This document shows, piece by piece, positions 57,541-64,000 of a DNA stretch of 64,000 bases. The first letter of the stretch is position 1; every line of letters begins with the position of its first letter. Source of the DNA: Candidatus Woesearchaeota archaeon (GTDB lineage Archaea > Nanobdellota > Nanobdellia > Woesearchaeales > JACJVW01); assembly GCA_020637435.1 (NCBI GenBank), contig JACJVW010000003.1, forward strand, positions 6,172-70,171, given 5' to 3'. The translations under genes were made by a program, and so were the position numbers. Below the pieces are notes generated by a model. That model saw only the letters and a list, made by a program, of their open reading frames with translations, made no database searches and was not told the DNA's origin.

Positions 57541-58311
57541 CTAATCACGATTGAAGCTGATCACGCCATCAGCTTTGGCAAGGACTTTCTCTACTTTAGA
57601 GACAGCTTCTTTAAGAATCAATTCGGCGTCTTTGTAGTTGTCGGATTCTACACGGAACTGATATTTGCCTCCGCCAAGGTATTTGCAGTCTAAACCTTCA
57701 GTACCTTTGATGGTGGAGAAAGCTTTCTTAATTATCTCCACTCCTTCTTTTTCATAGAGGGTTGCGGACAAGGTACCTTCGATGTCGACGATAGGAGGTT
57801 TGATCCTCTGGCGAACAATCTCTTCAAGCTGTTCAGCAAGGTGTTTATCAAGCTTGAATTTCTTGAAATCTGCCTTATCGTCCACTACTTCTTCGAAGAA
57901 TTCGTAGAGTGAACCATGCTCTTCCATGGCGATAGGATTAATCTTGTCGAAGAGCTCTTCAGTCTTTATCTTGTTGTCTTTAGCGACGAACTCAAGGATC
58001 TTCTCAGCTTTCTGTTCCTGCTTGACTTCGTTTATCTTACCTCTGCGCTGGTTCTCATTGACCCTGCGCAGCGAAAGATCGATATGACCTCGTTCCTTGT
58101 TGATCCTTAGAACTTTACAGACGATGACCTTGTCTTCTTTTACAAAGTCCCGTATGTTCCTGATCCTTCCGGGTGAGATCTCAGAAATATGTATCATGCC
58201 ATTCTTATTGTACTCGTCAAGTTTGACGAACACAGAATGGAATTGCACGTTCGTTACCGTACAAAGAACAATTTCGTTCTCTTCCGGAAATCCCGTGTAC
58301 TTGAGCAGCAT
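57541..58311 (-). CDS. Translation initiation factor 2 subunit alpha
   Basis: 256 aa. Delivers Met-tRNAi with the beta and gamma subunits. The N-terminal S1 domain is seen in EIVLCTVTNVQFHSVFVKL, MIHISEISPGRIRNI and HIDLSLRRV; the helical domain (about 90-170) and the C-terminal alpha/beta domain with DIEGTLSATLYEKEGVEIIK and CKYLGGGKYQFRVE follow. Start is adjacent to the S27e stop (TAA then ATG). Confidence 0.95.
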   Translation of the reverse strand: MLLKYTGFPEENEIVLCTVTNVQFHSVFVKLDEYNKNGMIHISEISPGRIRNIRDFVKEDKVIVCKVLRINKERGHIDLSLRRVNENQRRGKINEVKQEQKAEKILEFVAKDNKIKTEELFDKINPIAMEEHGSLYEFFEEVVDDKADFKKFKLDKHLAEQLEEIVRQRIKPPIVDIEGTLSATLYEKEGVEIIKKAFSTIKGTEGLDCKYLGGGKYQFRVESDNYKDAELILKEAVSKVEKVLAKADGVISFNRD

Positions 58312-58488
58312 TTACTCAAGTACCTCAAGAACTCGTGCTTTTACCTTTGCTTTGCCGCCAGCTGGTTCTGCAAGGACTTTGCCGCAAACAAGGCATTTGA
58401 CCTGTGAAGAGGCTTTTCCGAACATAATCTGCTCGTTTCGGCATTTAGGACACCGGATCTTGATGAATTTGCTTGTTGGTTCTGCCAT
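58312..58488 (-). CDS. rps27e: Small ribosomal subunit protein S27e
   Basis: 58 aa from the ATG at 58488. FIKIRCPKCRNEQIMFGKAS and VKCLVCGKVLAEPAGGKA give the CxxC...CxxC zinc ribbon and the typical end. It is first in the operon with aIF2-alpha, nop10 and the RecB-like nuclease. L44e, often upstream in archaea, is absent here. Confidence 0.93.
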   Translation of the reverse strand: MAEPTSKFIKIRCPKCRNEQIMFGKASSQVKCLVCGKVLAEPAGGKAKVKARVLEVLE

Positions 58489-58588
58489 CGTAAAAATCTC
58501 CATATAATATACTCTGTGAATAATAGGCGGTTTATAAAGGTTTGCAAGCCTGTAAACGCTGAATAGAACAGAAATTGGGAAGAAAAAA

Positions 58589-59440
58589 TTAATCCTTTAG
58601 ATACAGGATTTTTGAAGGTCCACCAAAGTCAGGTTTAGTCCTGTCATAAGCGTACGTAGAGATAAGCAGACCACCATCGATAGGTGCGATACCTGTTCCA
58701 TTGATGCCTGGAATCTTCATCTGTAGGGCTTTCTTATCTTCAAGCGCTGCTTCAATGCCATTATCTAGGGATAATGCATAGATACCTGCTGTAACGTTGG
58801 ATCTTTGATCAGGCATAATGAGTAGTTCCCCTTCATGCTCAGCAAGACCGTACATGAATGTTGCAACTTCTGCATCTTTGCTGTTCTTCTGGATAGCTTT
58901 GAAACCTGCCAGAGGGACTTTTCCTATAGCGATCATCTCACCACTTGGGGCGATGTCGTATACTCCTAACTGGGTATTTTCATAGTTTTCGATTGTTACG
59001 ATCTCACCACTTTTTAGTCTGGTGAAGTACTCGATCATATCACTGGTGTCTCCAAATACTTGTGGTTCAGGAACTGCATGACCGTTAAGGATTGCTTCAA
59101 GATCAACAATGCTAAGCTCTTTAGCACCATTCTGGAGATATAGCATCTTAGATGTGTCAGTTGGATCAATCTGAGCTACCTGGGCTCTAGGACTTAACTG
59201 GGCATCAGGTGTTCCGCTCCAGAGCTTTACAGTCTTACCATCTCCAGTTTGATCAACATACAGGTGGTTACCTAGAAATCTTTCTACTTCTAGACTTGGT
59301 GCTCTGTTCTGCATCTCAACAGAGTTAATAGTAAATCCTGGATCGAAATATTGTGCTGTAACAACTTTTCCATTAGTGGATGTGATGCCTGCGATAGGAG
59401 TAGCGCAAACGTAGAGTTCAATGAGTTTTGCGGATTTCAT
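58589..59440 (-). CDS. Uncharacterised beta-rich protein, possible propeller
   Basis: 283 aa without a signal peptide, with repeated beta strand motifs: GNHLYVDQTGDGKTVKLWSG, KMLYLQNGAKELSIVDLEA, LGVYDIAPSGEMIAIGKV, ELLIMPDQRSNVTAGIYALS and GLLISTYAYDR. The spacing of about 45 residues between similar strands suggests a beta-propeller. No family recognised. A TTTATAAAT box lies close to the start on the minus strand. Confidence 0.5.
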   Translation of the reverse strand: MKSAKLIELYVCATPIAGITSTNGKVVTAQYFDPGFTINSVEMQNRAPSLEVERFLGNHLYVDQTGDGKTVKLWSGTPDAQLSPRAQVAQIDPTDTSKMLYLQNGAKELSIVDLEAILNGHAVPEPQVFGDTSDMIEYFTRLKSGEIVTIENYENTQLGVYDIAPSGEMIAIGKVPLAGFKAIQKNSKDAEVATFMYGLAEHEGELLIMPDQRSNVTAGIYALSLDNGIEAALEDKKALQMKIPGINGTGIAPIDGGLLISTYAYDRTKPDFGGPSKILYLKD

Positions 59441-59489
59441 ACTTTAAAAAGAATTTAAATTTATTTATAAAAGTAGTGCCAATTATGGG

Positions 59490-60146
59490 CTATTTATAGA
59501 ATTCAACTTCGCCTTCGAAGTATACGCCCTTTTTTAGCTCCACAGGGCGCCAATCGTCTTTGACGAGGACTGCGCCCAGCCAGTCAGCTAACTCTTCAGG
59601 GTTGCCTATTGTCGCGCTCAGGCCGAGAATCTGAATGTCTTTGATGAGGCGCCTGAGCATGATGATGATGATCTCGAGTGTCGGCCCTCTACCCTGGTCG
59701 TTAAGGAGATGGATTTCGTCGATGACGACGAGCGAAACCTGCTGAAGCCATTCACATTTATGCCGCATGAGGCTGTCGAGCTTTTCGGCGGTGCAGACGA
59801 TGAGGTCGTACTCAGCAAGATAGTTATCTGTCTTGTCAAGGTCGCCAGAAGAAAGCGCAGTACGGAAGAGTGAGTCGTATTTCTTCTTGAATTCATGGAA
59901 TTTCTCGCTTGCGAGCGCTTTTAGTGGAACTATGTAGATGGCTTTGCCTTTTTTTTCAAGGAAGTGATTGAGGAATGCCATCTCCGCGATGACTGTTTTT
60001 CCTGAAGCAGTAGGAGTACAGATGAGCATGCTCTTGAAATCCAGCAGACCGTCTTCGACTGCTTTTTCCTGGCCAGGGCGGAGTTTCTCTATGCCGTGAG
60101 AGGTAAGAAGCTCATTTATCTTTGGAGGGAGTCGGTCAGGGAGCAT
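59490..60146 (-). CDS. Isolated N-terminal RecA domain of a Hel308-type helicase
   Basis: 218 aa. Motifs of a Ski2/Hel308 first ATPase domain are present: RPGQEKAVEDG (Q-motif), CTPTASGKTVIAEMAF (I), PLKALASEKFHEF (Ia), CTAEKLDSLM (Ib), LVVIDEIHLL (II) and LGLSATIGNPEELADWL (III). The protein then stops where the second RecA domain should begin; full-length Hel308 is about 700 aa. The second half is not in the 50 nt that follow. It is a truncated remnant, or a split gene whose other half lies elsewhere. Confidence 0.75.
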   Translation of the reverse strand: MLPDRLPPKINELLTSHGIEKLRPGQEKAVEDGLLDFKSMLICTPTASGKTVIAEMAFLNHFLEKKGKAIYIVPLKALASEKFHEFKKKYDSLFRTALSSGDLDKTDNYLAEYDLIVCTAEKLDSLMRHKCEWLQQVSLVVIDEIHLLNDQGRGPTLEIIIIMLRRLIKDIQILGLSATIGNPEELADWLGAVLVKDDWRPVELKKGVYFEGEVEFYK

Positions 60147-60246
60147 TGGGTTATGGGGTTGGAGGTGTCATATAAAGGTTTGGTGCTCTTAAAGTCATTT
60201 TGACTGTACTATGGAGATCTTAGAGCATTTTGCTAGGGTAGTCAGT

Positions 60247-60470
60247 CTCTTCGCTATAGGGTTTTTGCAACTATGTTCTAATAAGTAATAATACTTGTAC
60301 TCAGAGAAAAATCTTTTACCGTACATGAGAAAGATGTTTTTTCACAAACACCCTCTTTCTCATGCTTCTTTTTCTCTTCGCTATAGGTTTTTTGCAACTA
60401 TGTTCTAATAAGTGATGATATTTGCACTCAGAGAAAAATCTTTTATCGTACATGAGAAAGAGGGTGTTTG
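60247..60470 (-). repeat. Tandem 88-bp direct repeat with inverted repeat downstream of S-layer gene
   Basis: Copies at 60247-60334 and 60374-60461 (127-bp period) both read CTCTTCGCTATAGG, then TTTTTGCAACTATGTTC, AGAGAAAAATCTTTTA and CATGAGAAAGA. A perfect 20-bp inverted repeat at 60345-60364 and 60451-60470 (CAAACACCCTCTTTCTCATG) pairs across the second copy, and each copy can hairpin with it. It lies just past the S-layer stop, so it may be its terminator or an mRNA-stabilising end. Confidence 0.65.
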
Positions 60471-60506
60471 AAAATAAAAGGTAATAAAAAAATAAAAGCT
60501 AGGCTT

Positions 60507-62984
60507 TTACTCTTCGTCGCCCATCATCTCTTCTTCTTCCATGTGGGTTACTTGAGAGACTTTGGTGTCGCTGAAGGTTGTACTGGTTCCTGCAACTTCA
60601 ACTTCCATTCCGCTTAGCGGGAAGGAGGTGTAGTCTGCAAGGACACGAGCTGCTCTTCGAGTATCAAGTGCAGTTGCACCTGCTACAAGCATAGCTACCT
60701 TGTTGCCATTTTCGTATAGCTTGATGATAGCTTTGCCTTCTTCGAAGCCTTTAGTACATGGGGATGGATTTCCCATGAGCTGTGCAGCTACTGCGTTTGC
60801 GCAAGGACCACCCACAACAATCATGTTCTGACCTGCAACATTGCTAACTTCACTAGCTAGCTTTGCAGTTCCAACAGTGATTGGGGTCACTTCGGTAGAA
60901 GTGATAGATCCGCCTGCGCTTCCTTCAAGGACGCTGGTAGACGTTACGCCAGAGCTTACATAGACATCGAAGGTAACTTCGTTTTCTGGGTACATGATGG
61001 AGATTTTACCCTGCTCATCTGTATCATAGATGATGTGGGTACCATATCCAGTCCAGCTCTCTTCGTAATTGTCTTTGCTGTCCCATGACTCAGTGTCAAG
61101 TACCTGGTTGCCAGAGATATCAATTGCCGCAAGAGATGCTACCTTAAGCTCTTCAGTTTCAGAACCATGCTGGTTAACTGTAACTACGAAGCCGTCAGTG
61201 TAGTCTGCATGGGAAAAGTCGTCTCTCTCTTCTTCGTACACATAGACACGACCAGTTCCTGCTGCTCCTTCAGTTGCGTTGATAATAACTTTAGCACCGC
61301 CTTTGGTGTAAAGGACAGCAGTCTCATCAGATCCGTCCTGGTCGCTTCCGAAGTCAGTGAAGTCGACAGTTTCAGCACCACAGTCTGCGCTGAAGGAATA
61401 GGTCTTACCATCTAGGATAAGGTCATAAGTACCTACGCCGTTGCAGCTGCCTGCGGAAATCTTGGAGATCTCACCGGTTGCTACGTTCTTGAACCATACT
61501 TCGTCATCGGAGTCCTGGAACTTGTTCACCTGCATGACCTTACTATACTCGTCTTCAGACAGGATGAAATAGTTGTCTTTGACAAGTGAGGTAGCTGGGT
61601 CAAGTACAAGGATCTTATCGTTCGTACCGTCTTCACCGAGAGCAACATCGCCGCCATCGATGTGGAATACATCGAAGCTGAACTCGTCGTCAGTCTTGGT
61701 GGTCAGCTTTAGTCTCATGTTGTCGCCGCTTGGAGAAAGTTCGATTAGCTCAGTTGGACCTACGTTTATTCCAGCGAACTCATAGTCGATGTTCTGTAGG
61801 AATAGGTTGCCCTTCTCATCGTTATCAAGCTGCTCAGAGAGCTTTCCGCCTTCAGGTACGAAGTATTCTTCAGTGCCTACCCATCTGACCTGGATGTCAT
61901 TGATAAGAATCTTATCAGATGTGTTGGAACCCTTGAAGTTGATCTCTGCATCAACGGTGTCTTCTCCTACATCGAAGGTAGCCCAGTTGTCAGTTGTCCA
62001 GTCGCTCTCTTCAAGAGTAATCTTGGAAGCGCCTAGATAGAACTCAACGATGTCTCCTCCGCCCACTTCAGTACCTTCGTTCTCAAGGATGGTCTTGATA
62101 CCGATGTCGGTGCCGTCAGCAAGGGTGTAGGTGTCGTCTTCTTCCAGCTTGTCAGTGACTTCTCCATTAACTTTTAGGATAACAGTGTCGTCGCTGCCGA
62201 TAGCGATAACTTCAACTTCGTAGTCGATACCGTTCAGGGTGTAGGTCTTAGAGGTGTACTCCTCTAGGGTGTCCTGGATAGCGCCGGTGAGGAGTTCCAT
62301 ACTGAGGTCTCCATCGGTAAGCTCTGTGTTCAGGATAGTGTACTCCTGTCCAAGAAGAGTGATCTTCTTGTTTTCGATATCGTCCAGTTCGTTGCTCTTG
62401 TCTGCGTCGATGTCAGACTCAAGTGCTGGCTGGAAGGTTGCTTTGTAGACATATATTGTGTCTGCGTCTGGAAAGTTCAGATACATAGCAGGGTCATCGC
62501 TCTGGTCATCATCGATGCCGAACATAGTGGTAGCACCGGTTGATATGTCGATGAACTGATTGTATTTGAAGCTGCCCTTCTGGTTAGAGATTGAACCGCT
62601 GGAAAGTGATTCTAGATCATCATCCGTAAGAGTGGTGATAGGATCGTTGATCATTTCTCCGTAGTTCAATGGGTCGCTGCCTTTTGCAAGCTTAGCTGCG
62701 TCACCGCTAACAAATGTGGTTGCACCGCTTCCGCTTACATCGACTGCTACTTCAGTCTTTGATTCGAACTGAAGGCTGGTTGCTACATCAACTGCACCGA
62801 TAACATCGGATGAAGCTGCTGCGTCACCAACTACGATAATGCCGTCGAACTGTCCATCCTTGATAAAAAGTGGGGATGGGTACTGAGCTAGGTCTACAGC
62901 TGCAGCACCGAAAAGAGTCGCACCCACCATGGTTGCGCCGGTACCAATAGCTGCAATTTTCTTAATTGCTTTTCTTAGTTTCAT
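60507..62984 (-). CDS. Major S-layer protein
   Basis: 825 aa surface-layer protein. The signal/N-terminus is MKLRKAIKKIAAIGTGATMV, leading to FGAAAVDLAQYPSPLFIKDG, typical of archaeal S-layer N domains. The body is Thr/Asp/Glu-rich with beta modules and many acidic residues. The C-terminal domain has NMIVVGGPCANAVAAQLMGN, CTKGFEEGKAIIKLYENGNK and LDTRRAARVLADYT, shared by methanococcal-type S-layer C domains; the tail is very acidic (MEEEEMMGDEE). The leader has a strong GGAGGTG and two hairpins. Probably one of the most highly expressed genes here. Confidence 0.92.
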   Translation of the reverse strand: MKLRKAIKKIAAIGTGATMVGATLFGAAAVDLAQYPSPLFIKDGQFDGIIVVGDAAASSDVIGAVDVATSLQFESKTEVAVDVSGSGATTFVSGDAAKLAKGSDPLNYGEMINDPITTLTDDDLESLSSGSISNQKGSFKYNQFIDISTGATTMFGIDDDQSDDPAMYLNFPDADTIYVYKATFQPALESDIDADKSNELDDIENKKITLLGQEYTILNTELTDGDLSMELLTGAIQDTLEEYTSKTYTLNGIDYEVEVIAIGSDDTVILKVNGEVTDKLEEDDTYTLADGTDIGIKTILENEGTEVGGGDIVEFYLGASKITLEESDWTTDNWATFDVGEDTVDAEINFKGSNTSDKILINDIQVRWVGTEEYFVPEGGKLSEQLDNDEKGNLFLQNIDYEFAGINVGPTELIELSPSGDNMRLKLTTKTDDEFSFDVFHIDGGDVALGEDGTNDKILVLDPATSLVKDNYFILSEDEYSKVMQVNKFQDSDDEVWFKNVATGEISKISAGSCNGVGTYDLILDGKTYSFSADCGAETVDFTDFGSDQDGSDETAVLYTKGGAKVIINATEGAAGTGRVYVYEEERDDFSHADYTDGFVVTVNQHGSETEELKVASLAAIDISGNQVLDTESWDSKDNYEESWTGYGTHIIYDTDEQGKISIMYPENEVTFDVYVSSGVTSTSVLEGSAGGSITSTEVTPITVGTAKLASEVSNVAGQNMIVVGGPCANAVAAQLMGNPSPCTKGFEEGKAIIKLYENGNKVAMLVAGATALDTRRAARVLADYTSFPLSGMEVEVAGTSTTFSDTKVSQVTHMEEEEMMGDEE

Positions 62985-63075
62985 CTAAACACCTCCGTGT
63001 TATAGCTCCACGACCAGTTTGATCGTGGAGTGCACGCCGTACACCGGGTGAACCGGTGTTGATCGTTAGGTACGT
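62985..63075 (-). promoter_or_regulatory. S-layer mRNA leader with two hairpins and Shine-Dalgarno
   Basis: Read on the minus strand, ACACCGG-TTCAC-CCGGTGT is followed by CTCCACGA...TCGTGGAG (8 bp) and, about 15 nt later, GGAGGTG before the ATG at 62984. A minus-strand TATA-like AGTTTATAAATG lies at 63164-63175, inside the upstream small gene, which would give a leader of about 150 nt. Strong hairpins near the 5' end of S-layer mRNAs can raise stability; that role is inference. Confidence 0.6.
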
Positions 63076-63077
63076 TG

Positions 63078-63413
63078 TCAAACGCTTCCTTCCGGGTTTG
63101 GAAAGCCGCATTCATCGTATGTACGCGAATCTAACAGATACCCCTTGTACTGCGCGAAGTCATTTATAAACTTTTCGCAACACTCAGCCCGTCTCTCGCT
63201 GTTATTCAGGCCTCTGGCGTCCCATTGTTCAAGATTTTGGCGAATGAGGCAGTTGTCATCTTTAAGGAGTAATCCTGATGACCTCCTCATTTCCACCTCA
63301 ACTCTTAAAAACGGGTGTATCTTGTTTATAAACAACTGTTGCACCGCCGGTCCGACCATCATCGTACTGCTACTCTGCTGGTCGTGGGCCGGAATGGGCA
63401 TCTGTTGTACCAT
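63078..63413 (-). CDS. Small uncharacterised protein upstream of S-layer gene
   Basis: 111 aa, MVQQMPIPAHDQQSSSTMMV at the start, and a Cys-containing helical end (ECCEKFINDFAQYKGYLLDS). An ACTTTATAAAAG box (63434-63445 on the minus strand) is about 26 nt upstream of the ATG, fitting a leaderless transcript. That spacing supports it as a real gene, though no homologue is recognised. Its 3' half carries the likely S-layer promoter. Confidence 0.5.
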   Translation of the reverse strand: MVQQMPIPAHDQQSSSTMMVGPAVQQLFINKIHPFLRVEVEMRRSSGLLLKDDNCLIRQNLEQWDARGLNNSERRAECCEKFINDFAQYKGYLLDSRTYDECGFPNPEGSV

Positions 63414-63578
63414 CTTGCTGCTTTGATTTTCAATCTTTTATAAAGTTTAGCTAGAAAAACTAAGGGATTCGTATACTCTGGTTGATTACGGTTGTGTAGT
63501 ACTTGGAACTGTGTTTTCCATGATATATAAACCAGAACGAAGGGTATGGTCTATTTCTTCCTTTGTGGGAGCGGTTCT

Positions 63579-64000
63579 TCAGTTGTTAAACCAGGAAAAT
63601 TTGTTCCTGTTCCAGCTTTCCCTAAATGCAGTTTCGTCACTGACGAACGCATGCTGTTCACGTTCGCTTGCATCGATGAAATAGATGAAGCTGAGTTCTG
63701 CAGACTTTGAACCGTATTCATCGTGGTATTTTCTGACCAGATCGGTCGGCGAAAAGATCTTTCTGCCATTGATGATGCTTAAATTCATCGTAAGGCTTGC
63801 TTCATATGCTGCATAGATAACCTCAGAACAGACTAGCGCATCGGTTGTATCAAAATCAAAATCATAGTCATAAGGTTTGCCGTAATGGTCGAATGCTCTT
63901 TGTAAAGCTGCCCATTTGTCTTCTCTGCTAATATTTGGACGAAGCACCCCGACGTAATCAGCATATGCTGATGTCTCGATGCTCTGCAGAATGACGCCAG
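63579..64000 (-). CDS. Permuted papain-like (YiiX/NlpC-type) hydrolase, 5' truncated by window edge
   Basis: The frame is open from 64000 and runs 140 codons to the stop at 63579. ALVCSEVIYAAYE carries the catalytic Cys in the permuted papain arrangement. An upstream VILQSIETSAYADYVGVLRP and PYDYDFDFDTTD match the YiiX/DUF830-like fold. The catalytic His is expected beyond the window. Predicted to cleave amide bonds, possibly lipid or peptide substrates. An internal GTG at 63947 would lose conserved sequence, so it is not the start. Confidence 0.72.
   Translation of the reverse strand, partial: GVILQSIETSAYADYVGVLRPNISREDKWAALQRAFDHYGKPYDYDFDFDTTDALVCSEVIYAAYEASLTMNLSIINGRKIFSPTDLVRKYHDEYGSKSAELSFIYFIDASEREQHAFVSDETAFRESWNRNKFSWFNN

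Noticed and set aside
61167..62448. Frames antisense to the S-layer gene
   Set aside because: Short, no promoters or ribosome-binding sites, and the sense frame has a complete S-layer pattern.

Overview
The window is archaeal chromosomal DNA of moderate GC. Diagnostic genes are the RFC large subunit, TBP, L15e, L35Ae, S27e, aIF2-alpha, Nop10, Gins51, Cdc48, archaeal SepF plus FtsZ, an archaeal S-layer protein and class III pilin-like proteins. tRNA genes carry anticodon-loop introns and do not encode CCA, and many ATGs lie about 26 nt after a TATA box, as in leaderless archaeal genes. Pilin-like proteins of the SINAIVVLILAI type, a DUF5679-like zinc ribbon and this S-layer type suggest a DPANN lineage such as Woesearchaeota. 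That placement is inference. No rRNA, CRISPR array, insertion sequence or integrase was seen.

Layout: 1-4.9 kb holds information-processing genes (rfcL, tbp, rpl15e) and sepF. 4.9-5.3 kb is tRNA-Lys with three tandem 105-bp 3' units. 5.5-11.6 kb has a repeat-rich surface protein, cysS, a circularly permuted CcdA-like protein, a pilin-like protein, an RlmN-like enzyme, a UbiA-family prenyltransferase and gins51. 11.6-17.6 kb has a winged-helix regulator divergent from cdc48, then aldolase and a DAHP-synthase-family enzyme. 17.7-24.1 kb holds unknowns, a putative glycosidase, a candidate structured RNA and phosphomannomutase. 24.2-27.0 kb is a pilin-like cluster, followed by tpiA and paired AAA ATPases. 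30.6 kb is tRNA-Leu with one 3' unit. 32-45 kb includes a peptidase E-like enzyme, a kinase/FBPase-like pair, an RHH-nucleotidyltransferase fusion, CofE, an Upf1-like helicase, a large subtilase, an antiporter and a RelA/SpoT-type synthetase. 46.6-49.3 kb has ftsZ with a translationally coupled partner and two CheW proteins. 49.3-52.1 kb is a dense tRNA region. 52.8-58.5 kb has nth with a palindrome-rich promoter, rpl35ae, a membrane-protein/beta-propeller operon and the S27e-aIF2a-Nop10-nuclease operon. 58.6-64 kb has an isolated Hel308-type N-terminal domain, the S-layer gene with a hairpin-rich leader, and a partial papain-like amidase.

The most unusual signal is at the tRNA loci. After tRNA-Lys, tRNA-Leu and a tRNA-Pro-like gene lie six units of about 100-138 bp. 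Each ends in an imperfect copy of the 3' end of the adjacent tRNA. Each looks like a T-arm whose loop is filled by the same two-hairpin insert, with a constant ATAGA linker, a constant CGT after hairpin 2, and compensatory stem changes. Before tRNA-Ala, three 150-bp tandem units carry the promoter and 5' half of the tRNA with a structured D-loop insert. Two tRNA-Pro genes carry hairpins in the D-loop. Together these suggest a family of structured inserts targeted to tRNA loops, possibly giving small tRNA-derived RNAs.
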